DNA from: an uncultured Moraxella sp.
GTDB taxonomy: Bacteria > Pseudomonadota > Gammaproteobacteria > Pseudomonadales > Moraxellaceae
Reading direction: 5' to 3'
Assembly: GCA_937975585.1 (NCBI GenBank)
Contig: CALJUC010000240.1
Coordinates: 1 to 13,747 of the forward strand
DNA: 13,747 nt
Of this stretch, positions 1 to 6,153 are shown piece after piece (within the stretch, counting starts at the first letter, position 1; every line of letters starts with the position of its first letter). The translations under genes and the position numbers were made by a program. The notes under the pieces were generated by a model, which was not told the origin of the DNA, ran no database searches, and was given only the letters and a program-made list of their open reading frames with translations.

Positions 1-31
1 ACTGGAGTTCAGACGTGTGCTCTTCCGATCT
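1..31. other. Illumina TruSeq adapter remnant (not genomic)
   Basis: The first 31 bases match, without mismatch, the 3' portion of the well-known TruSeq read-2 adapter; they begin ACTGGAGTTCAG and end CTCTTCCGATCT. The match stops exactly at the ligation end of the adapter, so genomic sequence starts at 32. This is untrimmed library sequence at a contig end. Read on the minus strand in the frame of the adjoining flgK fragment it would add the spurious peptide RKSTRLNSS, a recognisable adapter-derived tail. Confidence 0.97.
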
Positions 32-822
32 CCAATACTGGTTGGGAGAGTAAACAAATCCCCACCAATTGTATTATTCAGCGTCATCCCTAGTTTATTT
101 TGGGTATTCATTGCATCAGCAAAAGATAACGAAAGTTGACCAACGTTTCGTTGTGTTTCTACGATTGTGTTACGCGCCGCAAAATACCCCCCCAAGGTGC
201 CACCTAATGTTTGATTGCTGATGTTGGCTGTAGCACTTCCCAATTGGATTTGTAAGCCAGTCTGCTTAAGATCTGGATTACCGGTTGTAACTGAAAGTTG
301 AGCGCTAGCGCCTGCAACAACCAATGACTCGCCACTGCTCAGATTGACCAGCATGGTGCCGTTATCTTGACTCACAGTTTGAATATCGAGTTTTTCAGAC
401 AATTGCCGAATTAACTCATCTCGCTGATCCATGATATTAGAGCGGGTACCATCATCGTTGCTACCTGATGTTTTTGATATTTGGATATTTAGATCATTGA
501 TTGAAGCTAATATTTTATTAACGGTAACGACTTCCGTACTGACTTTGTCATTAATACCATCATATTGTTGTGTTAGTTCTGACGATACACTCTGAAAACG
601 ATTCACTATAGAAGAAATCTGCCCCATGATGCCCTGGCGATTAGAAGCTGTATTTGGGTTTGAATTTGCAGATTGCATTGAGGAAAAATAACTATTAATC
701 CCATCAATTTTTAACTCAACATCTTTGGCGGATTTAACTACATCTTTAATTTCTAGACTTTGAGTAACTTTATTAAGGATAGAATTAAATTCATCCATTA
801 ATTTTAATTCAGAAAAATTCAT
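32..822 (-). CDS. flgK: FlgK-like flagellar hook-associated protein 1, fragment: N-terminal domain absent, C-terminus cut by contig end
   Basis: An uninterrupted frame of 263 codons runs from an ATG at 822 to the adapter junction. It resembles the middle of FlgK (HAP1), which joins hook to filament: IMDQRDELIRQLSEKLDI, then LGGTLGGYFAARNTIVETQ, then GQLSLSFADAMNTQ match in order the conserved MDQRD, GGxLGG and LA..FNTQ blocks. Compared with a standard FlgK (about 550 residues in enterics) the first residue falls near position 85-90, so the N-terminal coiled-coil D0 rod motif needed for axial assembly is missing. The ATG has a good Shine-Dalgarno (AAGGA, 6-base spacing), but the frame stays open upstream to the dapD stop at 907-909, so the ATG is not forced. 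The dapD terminator lies immediately upstream and leaves no room for a promoter. It may be a decayed gene, a truncation, or one side of an assembly chimera; the family match is solid, functionality is doubtful. Confidence 0.75.
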
Positions 823-844
823 ATAATATCCTTTATTTAAGTAT

Positions 845-887
845 AAAAAATTAGAGAGTGTTACGAAGTTACTCGACACACTCTCTA
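845..887 (-). terminator. Rho-independent terminator of dapD
   Basis: A 10-bp perfect stem (852-861 with 878-887, AGAGAGTGT core) encloses a 16-base loop that can itself form three more pairs. On the minus strand it is followed by AA and a run of six U (positions 850-845). It lies 20 bases past the dapD stop codon, which fits termination of dapD before the flgK fragment. Confidence 0.85.
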
Positions 888-906
888 TAGTTATTAAAGC
901 TTGATA

Positions 907-1728
907 TTAATCCATACGCAACAAGTCGTTGATGCTCGTTTTGCTACGCGTTTGTGCATCGACTTTTTTCACGATAACCGCGCAGTATAGGCTGTGTGAG
1001 CCGTCTTTGCTTGGTAGGCTACCTGATACCACAACTGAACCCGCTGGGATACGGCCGTAAGAGATTTCGCCCGTTTCGCGGTCTAAGATTTTGGTTGATT
1101 GGCCAATATACACGCCCATTGAAATCACAGAGCCTTCTTCTACGATAACGCCTTCAACGATTTCTGAGCGCGCACCGATAAAGCAGTTGTCTTCGATAAT
1201 AGTTGGGTTCGCTTGTAGCGGCTCTAGTACGCCCCCAATGCCCACGCCACCTGATAAGTGAACGTTTTTGCCGATTTGGGCACATGAGCCCACCGTTGCC
1301 CATGTATCGACCATGGTGCCTTCATCAACATACGCACCGATATTGACGTAAGATGGCATCAAGATTGCGCCTTTGCCAATGTATGAGCCTTTACGAGCAA
1401 CAGCGGGGGGTACCACGCGCACGCCTGCTTGGGCAAATTGCTCATCGCCCCAACCTTCGAATTTAGTATCGACTTTATCAAAGAATTGTAGGTCACGGCC
1501 GCCGTTTAGGATGCGATTGTCGTTTAGGCGAAATGACAATAATACCGCTTTTTTAATCCATTGATGTACGACCCATTCACCGTCGATTTTTTCGGCAACA
1601 CGTAGGCTACCATTATCAAGTTGGACTAATACATCATTAACGGCTGCACGAACTTCGTCGCTAGCAGTGTTCGGGCTGATGTTGGCGCGGTCTTCAAAGG
1701 CTTGTTCGATAATAGCTTGTAATGACAT
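907..1728 (-). CDS. dapD: 2,3,4,5-tetrahydropyridine-2,6-dicarboxylate N-succinyltransferase
   Basis: DapD transfers succinyl from succinyl-CoA to tetrahydrodipicolinate in the cytoplasm, a step of the succinylase branch of the meso-diaminopimelate/lysine pathway. The 273-residue product is the same length as the well-studied E. coli enzyme (274). An N-terminal helical domain (about 1-100) is followed by a left-handed beta-helix of hexapeptide repeats (about 103-235: YIGKGAILMP, VNIGAYVDEG, CFIGARSEIVEG, VYIGQ). The residues reported as catalytic in E. coli DapD, Asp141 (MVDTW) and Glu189 (ARSEIVEG), fall at the same numbers here. The start at 1728 has AAGGA six bases upstream. The gene is a single unit with its own terminator, divergent from cysK across 294 bases. 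Nothing looks broken. Confidence 0.97.
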   Translation of the reverse strand: MSLQAIIEQAFEDRANISPNTASDEVRAAVNDVLVQLDNGSLRVAEKIDGEWVVHQWIKKAVLLSFRLNDNRILNGGRDLQFFDKVDTKFEGWGDEQFAQAGVRVVPPAVARKGSYIGKGAILMPSYVNIGAYVDEGTMVDTWATVGSCAQIGKNVHLSGGVGIGGVLEPLQANPTIIEDNCFIGARSEIVEGVIVEEGSVISMGVYIGQSTKILDRETGEISYGRIPAGSVVVSGSLPSKDGSHSLYCAVIVKKVDAQTRSKTSINDLLRMD

Positions 1729-1750
1729 AGCAATTCCTTAAGTAATAAAT

Positions 1751-1780
1751 AAGGTAGCAATTCTTTAGAATAAATACCTT
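1751..1780 (-). promoter_or_regulatory. Compound inverted repeat in the dapD upstream region
   Basis: Outer arms AAGGTA (1751-1756) and TACCTT (1775-1780) surround an inner pair ATTCT (1760-1764) and AGAAT (1767-1771). A transcript reading towards dapD from further upstream could fold this into a two-tier hairpin ending about 22 bases before the start codon. It overlaps the candidate -10 box, so it could instead be an operator, or chance in AT-rich DNA. Confidence 0.3.
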
Positions 1781-1794
1781 AATGATGTTAACAA
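1767..1794 (-). promoter_or_regulatory. Candidate sigma-70 promoter for dapD
   Basis: On the minus strand TTGTTA (1794-1789) and TATTCT (1772-1767) are separated by 16 bases, each matching four of six consensus positions. The element lies 38 bases upstream of the dapD start. It is only a moderate match, and AT-rich alternatives exist in the same gap. Confidence 0.3.
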
Positions 1795-1980
1795 TGAGCA
1801 GATGAAAAAATTACTGTATTGTCGCTAATTTGGCAGCTTTTAGCAAACCCAAAACCGCAAAAAGGTGCTAAAAGGCCGCATTTTTTCCTGATATCATTTG
1901 GTTTTTGCAATTTGGGTAACTGGCATAAGCTTAGCGAGCAGATTCATTAGACAAGTCAATACCTTGTCGATTAAGATAAA

Positions 1981-1992
1981 CGATAATTATCG
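1981..1992 (+). promoter_or_regulatory. Perfect 12-bp palindrome upstream of cysK, candidate operator
   Basis: CGATAATTATCG is fully self-complementary and ends 30 bases before the cysK start. It is preceded by GATAAA, so the stretch from about 1975 loosely resembles GATAAT-type sites such as Fur boxes, but the 7-1-7 Fur spacing is not met. A binding role is only a possibility. Confidence 0.3.
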
Positions 1993-2022
1993 CTATTAAT
2001 AACTATCAAAAAGGACCATACA

Positions 2023-3042
2023 ATGATTCAGCAACCCGATAGCCAATTTCCAAAACCTGCCAATCTTGGTGCGGCTGTATATGCCAATAACGCGGATGCA
2101 GTCGGTAATACGCCCCTAGTGCGTCTTAACCGCCTTATGCCACAAGGCGTGACGGTACTTGCCAAAGTCGAGAGCCGAAATCCGGCATTCTCAGTCAAGT
2201 GTCGCATTGGTGCCGGTATGGTGGAAGCGGCAGAGCAGGCCGGTCAACTCAAACCCGGTATGCAAATTATCGAGCCGACCAGTGGCAACACGGGCATCGC
2301 GTTGGCATTTGTCGCTGCCGCCAAAGGTTATCCGATTACTTTAACCATGCCAGCATCTATGAGTATAGAACGTCGCAAGGTATTGGCGGCATTGGGCGCG
2401 AATATTGTATTGACTGATCCGGCGCTGGGTATGCGTGGTGCGGTCGATAAAGCGCAAGAGATTTATGACAGTGAGCCGGATGTATACTTTTTGCCCCAAC
2501 AATTTGATAACCCATCAAATCCGGCAACCCATGTGCGTACAACCGCGCCTGAGATTGACCAAGCATTGGGTGGTCAAATTGATGCCTTGGTGGCGGGCGT
2601 GGGTACAGGTGGCACGATTTCGGGCATTGCGCAGTATTTTAAACAGCATAAACATCACCCGTTATATACCGTTGCTGTGGAACCGGCTGAATCACCAATC
2701 ATCACCCAAACCTTAAACGGTGAGGCGATTACCCCGGCACCGCATAAGATTCAAGGCATTGGCGCAAACTTTATCCCCAAAAACTTGGCGCTTGACTTAC
2801 TCGATGAAGTCATCACAGTGGCTAGCGACGATGCCATCAGTTGGGCGCGTCGCGCGATGACAGAAGAGGGGTTGTTGGTGGGTATTTCGTGTGGTGCCGC
2901 GTTAAAAGCCGCCCATGAGTTAGCGAGTCGCCCTGAGATGCAAGGCAAAACCATTGTGGTGATTTTACCCGATAGTGGTGAGCGTTACTTATCGACTGTC
3001 TTATTCGATGGGTTATTTACTGGTGATAACTTTAGTAGTTAA
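2023..3042 (+). CDS. cysK: Cysteine synthase A (O-acetylserine sulfhydrylase)
   Basis: A PLP-dependent fold-type II enzyme that makes L-cysteine from O-acetylserine and sulfide in the cytoplasm. The PLP lysine is Lys59 in NPAFSVKCRIG, the substrate loop is TSGNTG (86-91), and the PLP phosphate loop is GVGTGG (192-197). CysK rather than CysM is indicated by SIERRK (114-119), QQF-NPxNP (159-167), PHKIQGIGANFIP and the SGERYLST C-terminal motif, all close to E. coli CysK (323 residues). At 339 residues it has roughly 20 extra at the N-terminus before the VGNTPLVRL motif. The start at 2023 has AAAGGA seven bases upstream. GISCGAA replaces the more usual GISSGAA near the C-terminus, a conservative change. 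It is a single-gene unit with its own terminator, divergent from dapD. Confidence 0.95.
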   Translation: MIQQPDSQFPKPANLGAAVYANNADAVGNTPLVRLNRLMPQGVTVLAKVESRNPAFSVKCRIGAGMVEAAEQAGQLKPGMQIIEPTSGNTGIALAFVAAAKGYPITLTMPASMSIERRKVLAALGANIVLTDPALGMRGAVDKAQEIYDSEPDVYFLPQQFDNPSNPATHVRTTAPEIDQALGGQIDALVAGVGTGGTISGIAQYFKQHKHHPLYTVAVEPAESPIITQTLNGEAITPAPHKIQGIGANFIPKNLALDLLDEVITVASDDAISWARRAMTEEGLLVGISCGAALKAAHELASRPEMQGKTIVVILPDSGERYLSTVLFDGLFTGDNFSS

Positions 3043-3065
3043 TTAAACAACTCATATTAATCATT

Positions 3066-3100
3066 AAAAAAAGCCAAGGGAGCGTTCTCTTGGCTTTTTT
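3066..3100. terminator. Strong bidirectional terminator between cysK and the hydrolase gene
   Basis: A 12-bp stem (3067-3078 AAAAAAGCCAAG with 3089-3100) can extend by three more pairs, one of them G-U, to a GCGT loop. An A7 run precedes it and a T6 run closes it, so it works as an intrinsic terminator on both strands. It sits 24 bases after the cysK stop and 20 bases after (in the minus direction) the hydrolase stop, serving both convergent genes. Confidence 0.93.
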
Positions 3101-3120
3101 ATAAGACTTAAATACGTCTA

Positions 3121-4005
3121 TTAACTTTCGAGTGAGGCCAACCAATCTAAGATAGCTTGATACACTTGTTGTCTGTCATCTTCTAGCAGTACCTCATGGC
3201 GCATACCTGGATATTGCTTGGCCGCGATATGTAAAAATCCTTGTTCGTTTAAGTTTTGCACAATTTTCGGAATGCTTTTACCCATTTGTCCAATCGGGTC
3301 ATCTTCACCACTGATAAACAGCATCGGCAATGTTTTGGCGATATTCTTCGCCCAGTGCTCGCCCGTTCCTTCTTCCATCAATGCCATCAGCGCATAGTAG
3401 CCGTTATTGGTAAACGGAAAACCACATAATGGGTCAGCAAGGTATTCTTTAATGCGCTCAGGGCTACTATTTAGCCAGTTAAAACCTTCCAAATTTGGCT
3501 CATGACGAAATGGCACGTTATTGACGCTGTTTAAGATTTTTTCAAAAACCCTATTACGCGAGCGTGGCACGAGACAGTTGGCGGTTTTTGTCACGGGCAA
3601 AAAAAGCGAGGCCAATGGATTGTGCGCTGACGTGCCAACCAAAATAGCCCCATCAAAGCATTGACCAAAGCGTCCCAACAGACAGCGGGTCAAAAATGAA
3701 CCCATGCTATGTCCCAAGATAAACTGGGGCATATCTGGATAAGCCGCCGCCAAGCGATCTGCGTGCTGCATCACATGCCCAATCATCAATTCCGCAGGCT
3801 GAGGATTGCCCATAAATCCCAAAGTGTTACTGGCTTGGGCGGGTTTGCCATGACCCAAATGGTCAAAGGTCAACACCGCAATGCCTTGGTCGGCCAACAC
3901 TTGCGCAAACTCGGCATAACGGCCTTGGTGCTCAGCCATGCCATGCACGATTAATAGGGCGGCTCTCGGTGGTGGTACAGTTTGATAATAGATATGATTT
4001 TTCAT
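3121..4005 (-). CDS. Alpha/beta-fold serine hydrolase, monoacylglycerol lipase/lysophospholipase-like
   Basis: A 294-residue cytoplasmic-type alpha/beta hydrolase (no signal peptide) of the serine aminopeptidase/Hydrolase_4 group that includes monoglyceride lipases and lysophospholipases. Visible motifs: HGMAEHQGRY (21-30), which carries the oxyanion-hole region; FDHLGHG (47-53); nucleophile elbow GHSMGS with Ser100; SGEDDPIG with Asp236 as the likely acid; and GMRHEVL with His270. The lid region (about 125-200) is less conserved and sets substrate choice, so the exact ester substrate cannot be read. The start at 4005 has no strong Shine-Dalgarno, but HxxxYQ and the first strand follow directly. 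It lies 105 bases downstream of the MATE gene in the same direction and may share its transcript; the functional link is unclear. Confidence 0.85.
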   Translation of the reverse strand: MKNHIYYQTVPPPRAALLIVHGMAEHQGRYAEFAQVLADQGIAVLTFDHLGHGKPAQASNTLGFMGNPQPAELMIGHVMQHADRLAAAYPDMPQFILGHSMGSFLTRCLLGRFGQCFDGAILVGTSAHNPLASLFLPVTKTANCLVPRSRNRVFEKILNSVNNVPFRHEPNLEGFNWLNSSPERIKEYLADPLCGFPFTNNGYYALMALMEEGTGEHWAKNIAKTLPMLFISGEDDPIGQMGKSIPKIVQNLNEQGFLHIAAKQYPGMRHEVLLEDDRQQVYQAILDWLASLES

Positions 4006-4110
4006 AAGTAATTAAAGATTCTAATCAGTAGTATAGGGACCTAAACGCCCTCTATAACAAATAACGTGCAATCGATTAACGCCCATAGCCTAAAGCCGCT
4101 TTGCCAAGGC

Positions 4111-5520
4111 TTATACAGGCTGCAAAAGACCCCATTGGCGTTTTAACACTTTTTGTTGTTGCCATAAACGGCTACCAAGCAATACAGAAGCAAGCCCCAA
4201 TGCCGTCACCAACGCAATCCACACGCCTTTGGCGCCCATGTCGGTATAACGCACGAGATACGTGCCAAGCGGAATCGCCACGCCCCAATAACAAAACAGC
4301 GTCATCAACATCGGTACCCGCGTATCTTGCAGTCCGCGTAAAATCCCTGCAAAATTTACCTGCCAAGCGTCAAACAGCTGATATAAGGTGGCAAACCACA
4401 GTAGCACCGAGGCTTGGGCAATCACATCGGCATTTTCACTAAACAAGCTAGGTAATTGCTGGTGAAAGATAATGGTGGCAATAATCGTCACCAAGGCAAT
4501 GCCACTCGCGACCGCCACACCAAGTAGCTTAATACGTTTTAACCCAACGTAGTCGTGTGCGCCATAGCGATTAGACACTATAATGGTCAGCGCCATTGCC
4601 ACTGAAAACGGGAACATAAACATCTGAGAAGAGATGGTTAATGTTACTTGGTGGCTGGCAACAGCGATTTCGCCCAATGGACTGATAATCAAAGAGGCGA
4701 GGCTAAACGCACTGACTTCAAAAAAAATCGAAAACCCAATTGGTAACCCGATGTACAGCTGTTTCATAAGCTGCGACATATCAGGCAATCCAAAGTTGCG
4801 ATAAAAACGCGTGTTGGCAAAAATGGGATCGTTTGACCAACTAATATAACCGGCCAATAATAGTAAATTTAGCCAGAGTGTGACGGCGGAGGCGTAACCA
4901 CAACCTGCACCACCCATCGCCGGTAAATTTAACCAGCTTAACATCGGGTAGGCATCAGAACCATGAATAAACAGATAATTAAACGGGATATTTAATAACA
5001 GCCCCAATACGCTGATGATAGTCACCACCAATGGACGTTTTAGACTTTCGGTATAGCAGCGTAAGGAGGTATACAGACTGACCGCAGGCAAGCCCAATGA
5101 AATCCCAAAAATAAACTCTTTGGCAATCGGTTGAATATTGGCGGGCACACCCATCGGGGTAAACAGATAATGTAGCTGATTGACCGCCACGAATCCAATC
5201 ACCGCAACGATGAGCGCAAGCCATAGCGACTGTTGGGTGATAAATGCCACTTTATCGGTACGCTCTTGGCCGATAGCCTCACCAATCAAGGGCGTGGTAG
5301 ATATTAAAATACCGACCAATAATAAAAATGTCGGCATCCACAAGCCCGCACCAATCGCCACACCCGACAAATCCAAGGCCGAAACTTGTCCCGCCATTAA
5401 GGTATCAATCAGGCTCAAGCCAGATTGGCAAATTTGGGTGATTAAAATAGGTAACGTCAGTAAAACGAGTTGTTTTAAATCCTGATACACAGGCAACGAT
5501 AAAACGGGCAAGGCTGGCAT
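4111..5520 (-). CDS. MATE-family multidrug efflux transporter (NorM-like)
   Basis: A 469-residue inner-membrane protein with the length and pattern of MATE antiporters, about twelve hydrophobic segments in two related halves. These pumps export cationic drugs, dyes or metabolites in exchange for Na+ or H+. The N-terminal half carries the typical LTLPILITQICQSGLSLIDT block (residues 17-36) followed by MAGQVSALDLSGVAIGAGLW; the middle has GxPAVSLYTSLRCYTESLKRP; the second half begins near GLPIGFSIFFEVSAF and ends before a short basic tail. These are features of the NorM subgroup. The ATG at 5520 lacks an obvious Shine-Dalgarno, but no internal Met precedes the first membrane segment, so the start is acceptable. 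No regulator gene is adjacent. The substrate cannot be predicted from sequence. Confidence 0.9.
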   Translation of the reverse strand: MPALPVLSLPVYQDLKQLVLLTLPILITQICQSGLSLIDTLMAGQVSALDLSGVAIGAGLWMPTFLLLVGILISTTPLIGEAIGQERTDKVAFITQQSLWLALIVAVIGFVAVNQLHYLFTPMGVPANIQPIAKEFIFGISLGLPAVSLYTSLRCYTESLKRPLVVTIISVLGLLLNIPFNYLFIHGSDAYPMLSWLNLPAMGGAGCGYASAVTLWLNLLLLAGYISWSNDPIFANTRFYRNFGLPDMSQLMKQLYIGLPIGFSIFFEVSAFSLASLIISPLGEIAVASHQVTLTISSQMFMFPFSVAMALTIIVSNRYGAHDYVGLKRIKLLGVAVASGIALVTIIATIIFHQQLPSLFSENADVIAQASVLLWFATLYQLFDAWQVNFAGILRGLQDTRVPMLMTLFCYWGVAIPLGTYLVRYTDMGAKGVWIALVTALGLASVLLGSRLWQQQKVLKRQWGLLQPV

Positions 5521-5658
5521 ACACTATCAACGCAAAAAAATATGCCTATCATAACGGATTGATGATGAATCTACCATGAAAAATCGACACTTATCAGTAA
5601 CCATTTATGACGTAAAGCGATTGAATCTACTTGGCAAACTACCTCGGAAAATCGCTAC

Positions 5659-5931
5659 TTAGTCCTCAGCACCAATTGTCGCTAATGGTAGGCGAAACGT
5701 GGCTGAGCCAGGTAGCAACACCACCGTTCGGACATGGCGATTAGAAATAAACCAAATCTCATCGCGGTCATTGGATAAAATTAACAAGGCTTCCGAGCTT
5801 TCTGAGGCATTAAACATACCCAGCACTCGATAGGCGGTGTGTTCGTTAAAGCCACTTTGTAATGGATAAGGCGGTGGCGCTTTGTCAAATTCAACAATCT
5901 TGATATATAAGCCAGGTTCAAGGGTAAGCAT
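5659..5931 (-). CDS. Conserved-looking 90-residue protein of unknown function
   Basis: I do not assign this to a named family. The product is small, soluble and mixed alpha/beta or all-beta, with no signal peptide, membrane segment or cysteine. It starts with LEPGLYIKIVEFDKAPPPYP and has a central YRVLGMFNASESSEAL, then a NDRDEIWFISNRHVR segment of alternating hydrophobic residues that suggests a small beta-barrel or sandwich. Codon use matches its neighbours. The ATG at 5931 has only a weak GAGA upstream. It stands alone, 138 bases upstream of the MATE start in the same direction. The well-formed, charged and aromatic-rich sequence argues for a real gene; function unknown. Confidence 0.75.
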   Translation of the reverse strand: MLTLEPGLYIKIVEFDKAPPPYPLQSGFNEHTAYRVLGMFNASESSEALLILSNDRDEIWFISNRHVRTVVLLPGSATFRLPLATIGAED

Positions 5932-6074
5932 ATTGTTGTTCTCTGTAATTTTTTAATTTTTCATAATGGAGAAGATTGAAATATATAAAGACTAAAGAAA
6001 AGTCAGTCAGTTATCAGAAATAGTAATAGGTAATATTACTCAACACAAGTAGTTAGTTACCAACCATCAACGAT
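5932..6074. other. AT-rich gap upstream of the 90-residue gene
   Basis: No gene is visible. It holds a weak minus-strand promoter candidate (TTGTGT at 6048-6043, 17-base spacer, TACTAT at 6025-6020) with the perfect palindrome GTAATATTAC (6030-6039) in its spacer, and the run AGTCAGTCAG at 6001-6010. Confidence 0.3.
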
Positions 6075-6106
6075 AAAAACGCCCTTGCCGTAGCGGCGAA
6101 GGGCGT
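6075..6106 (-). terminator. Rho-independent terminator of the lipoprotein gene
   Basis: ACGCCCTT (6079-6086) pairs with AAGGGCGT (6099-6106), and GCCG (6087-6090) with CGGC (6094-6097), leaving a three-base loop and one bulged G. On the minus strand the GC-rich stem runs into five U (6079-6075). It lies about 48 bases past the lipoprotein stop codon. Confidence 0.88.
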
Positions 6107-6153
6107 CATGGTATTAGATAATAGAACGATCAATTAGCGCTGAATCGTTCATC

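Larger units (their letters stand above)
1729..2022. other. Divergent dapD-cysK intergenic region
   Basis: These 294 bases hold no convincing reading frame. Besides the dapD-side signals they contain a 9-bp inverted repeat (CTTTTAGCA at 1837-1845 with TGCTAAAAG at 1866-1874, loop 20) with a T6 run at 1881-1886, and a perfect 12-bp palindrome CGATAATTATCG at 1981-1992 close to cysK. The T run is separated from the stem by about six bases, so the first repeat is not a standard terminator. No clear -35/-10 pair for cysK could be picked out. Confidence 0.5.

Noticed and set aside
187..193. Possible frameshift at a C7 run in the flgK fragment
   Set aside because: Careful recount on the minus strand gives TTG GGG GGG TAT, which keeps the frame open to the contig end; no frameshift is needed.
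2435..2716. Overlapping plus-strand frame of 93 codons inside cysK
   Set aside because: Lies wholly within a strongly conserved gene in another frame, with odd composition and no ribosome binding site.
4092..4113. AAGCC/GGCTT inverted repeat at the MATE stop codon as a terminator
   Set aside because: Only five pairs and no T-run follows on the minus strand; read-through to the hydrolase gene is more likely.
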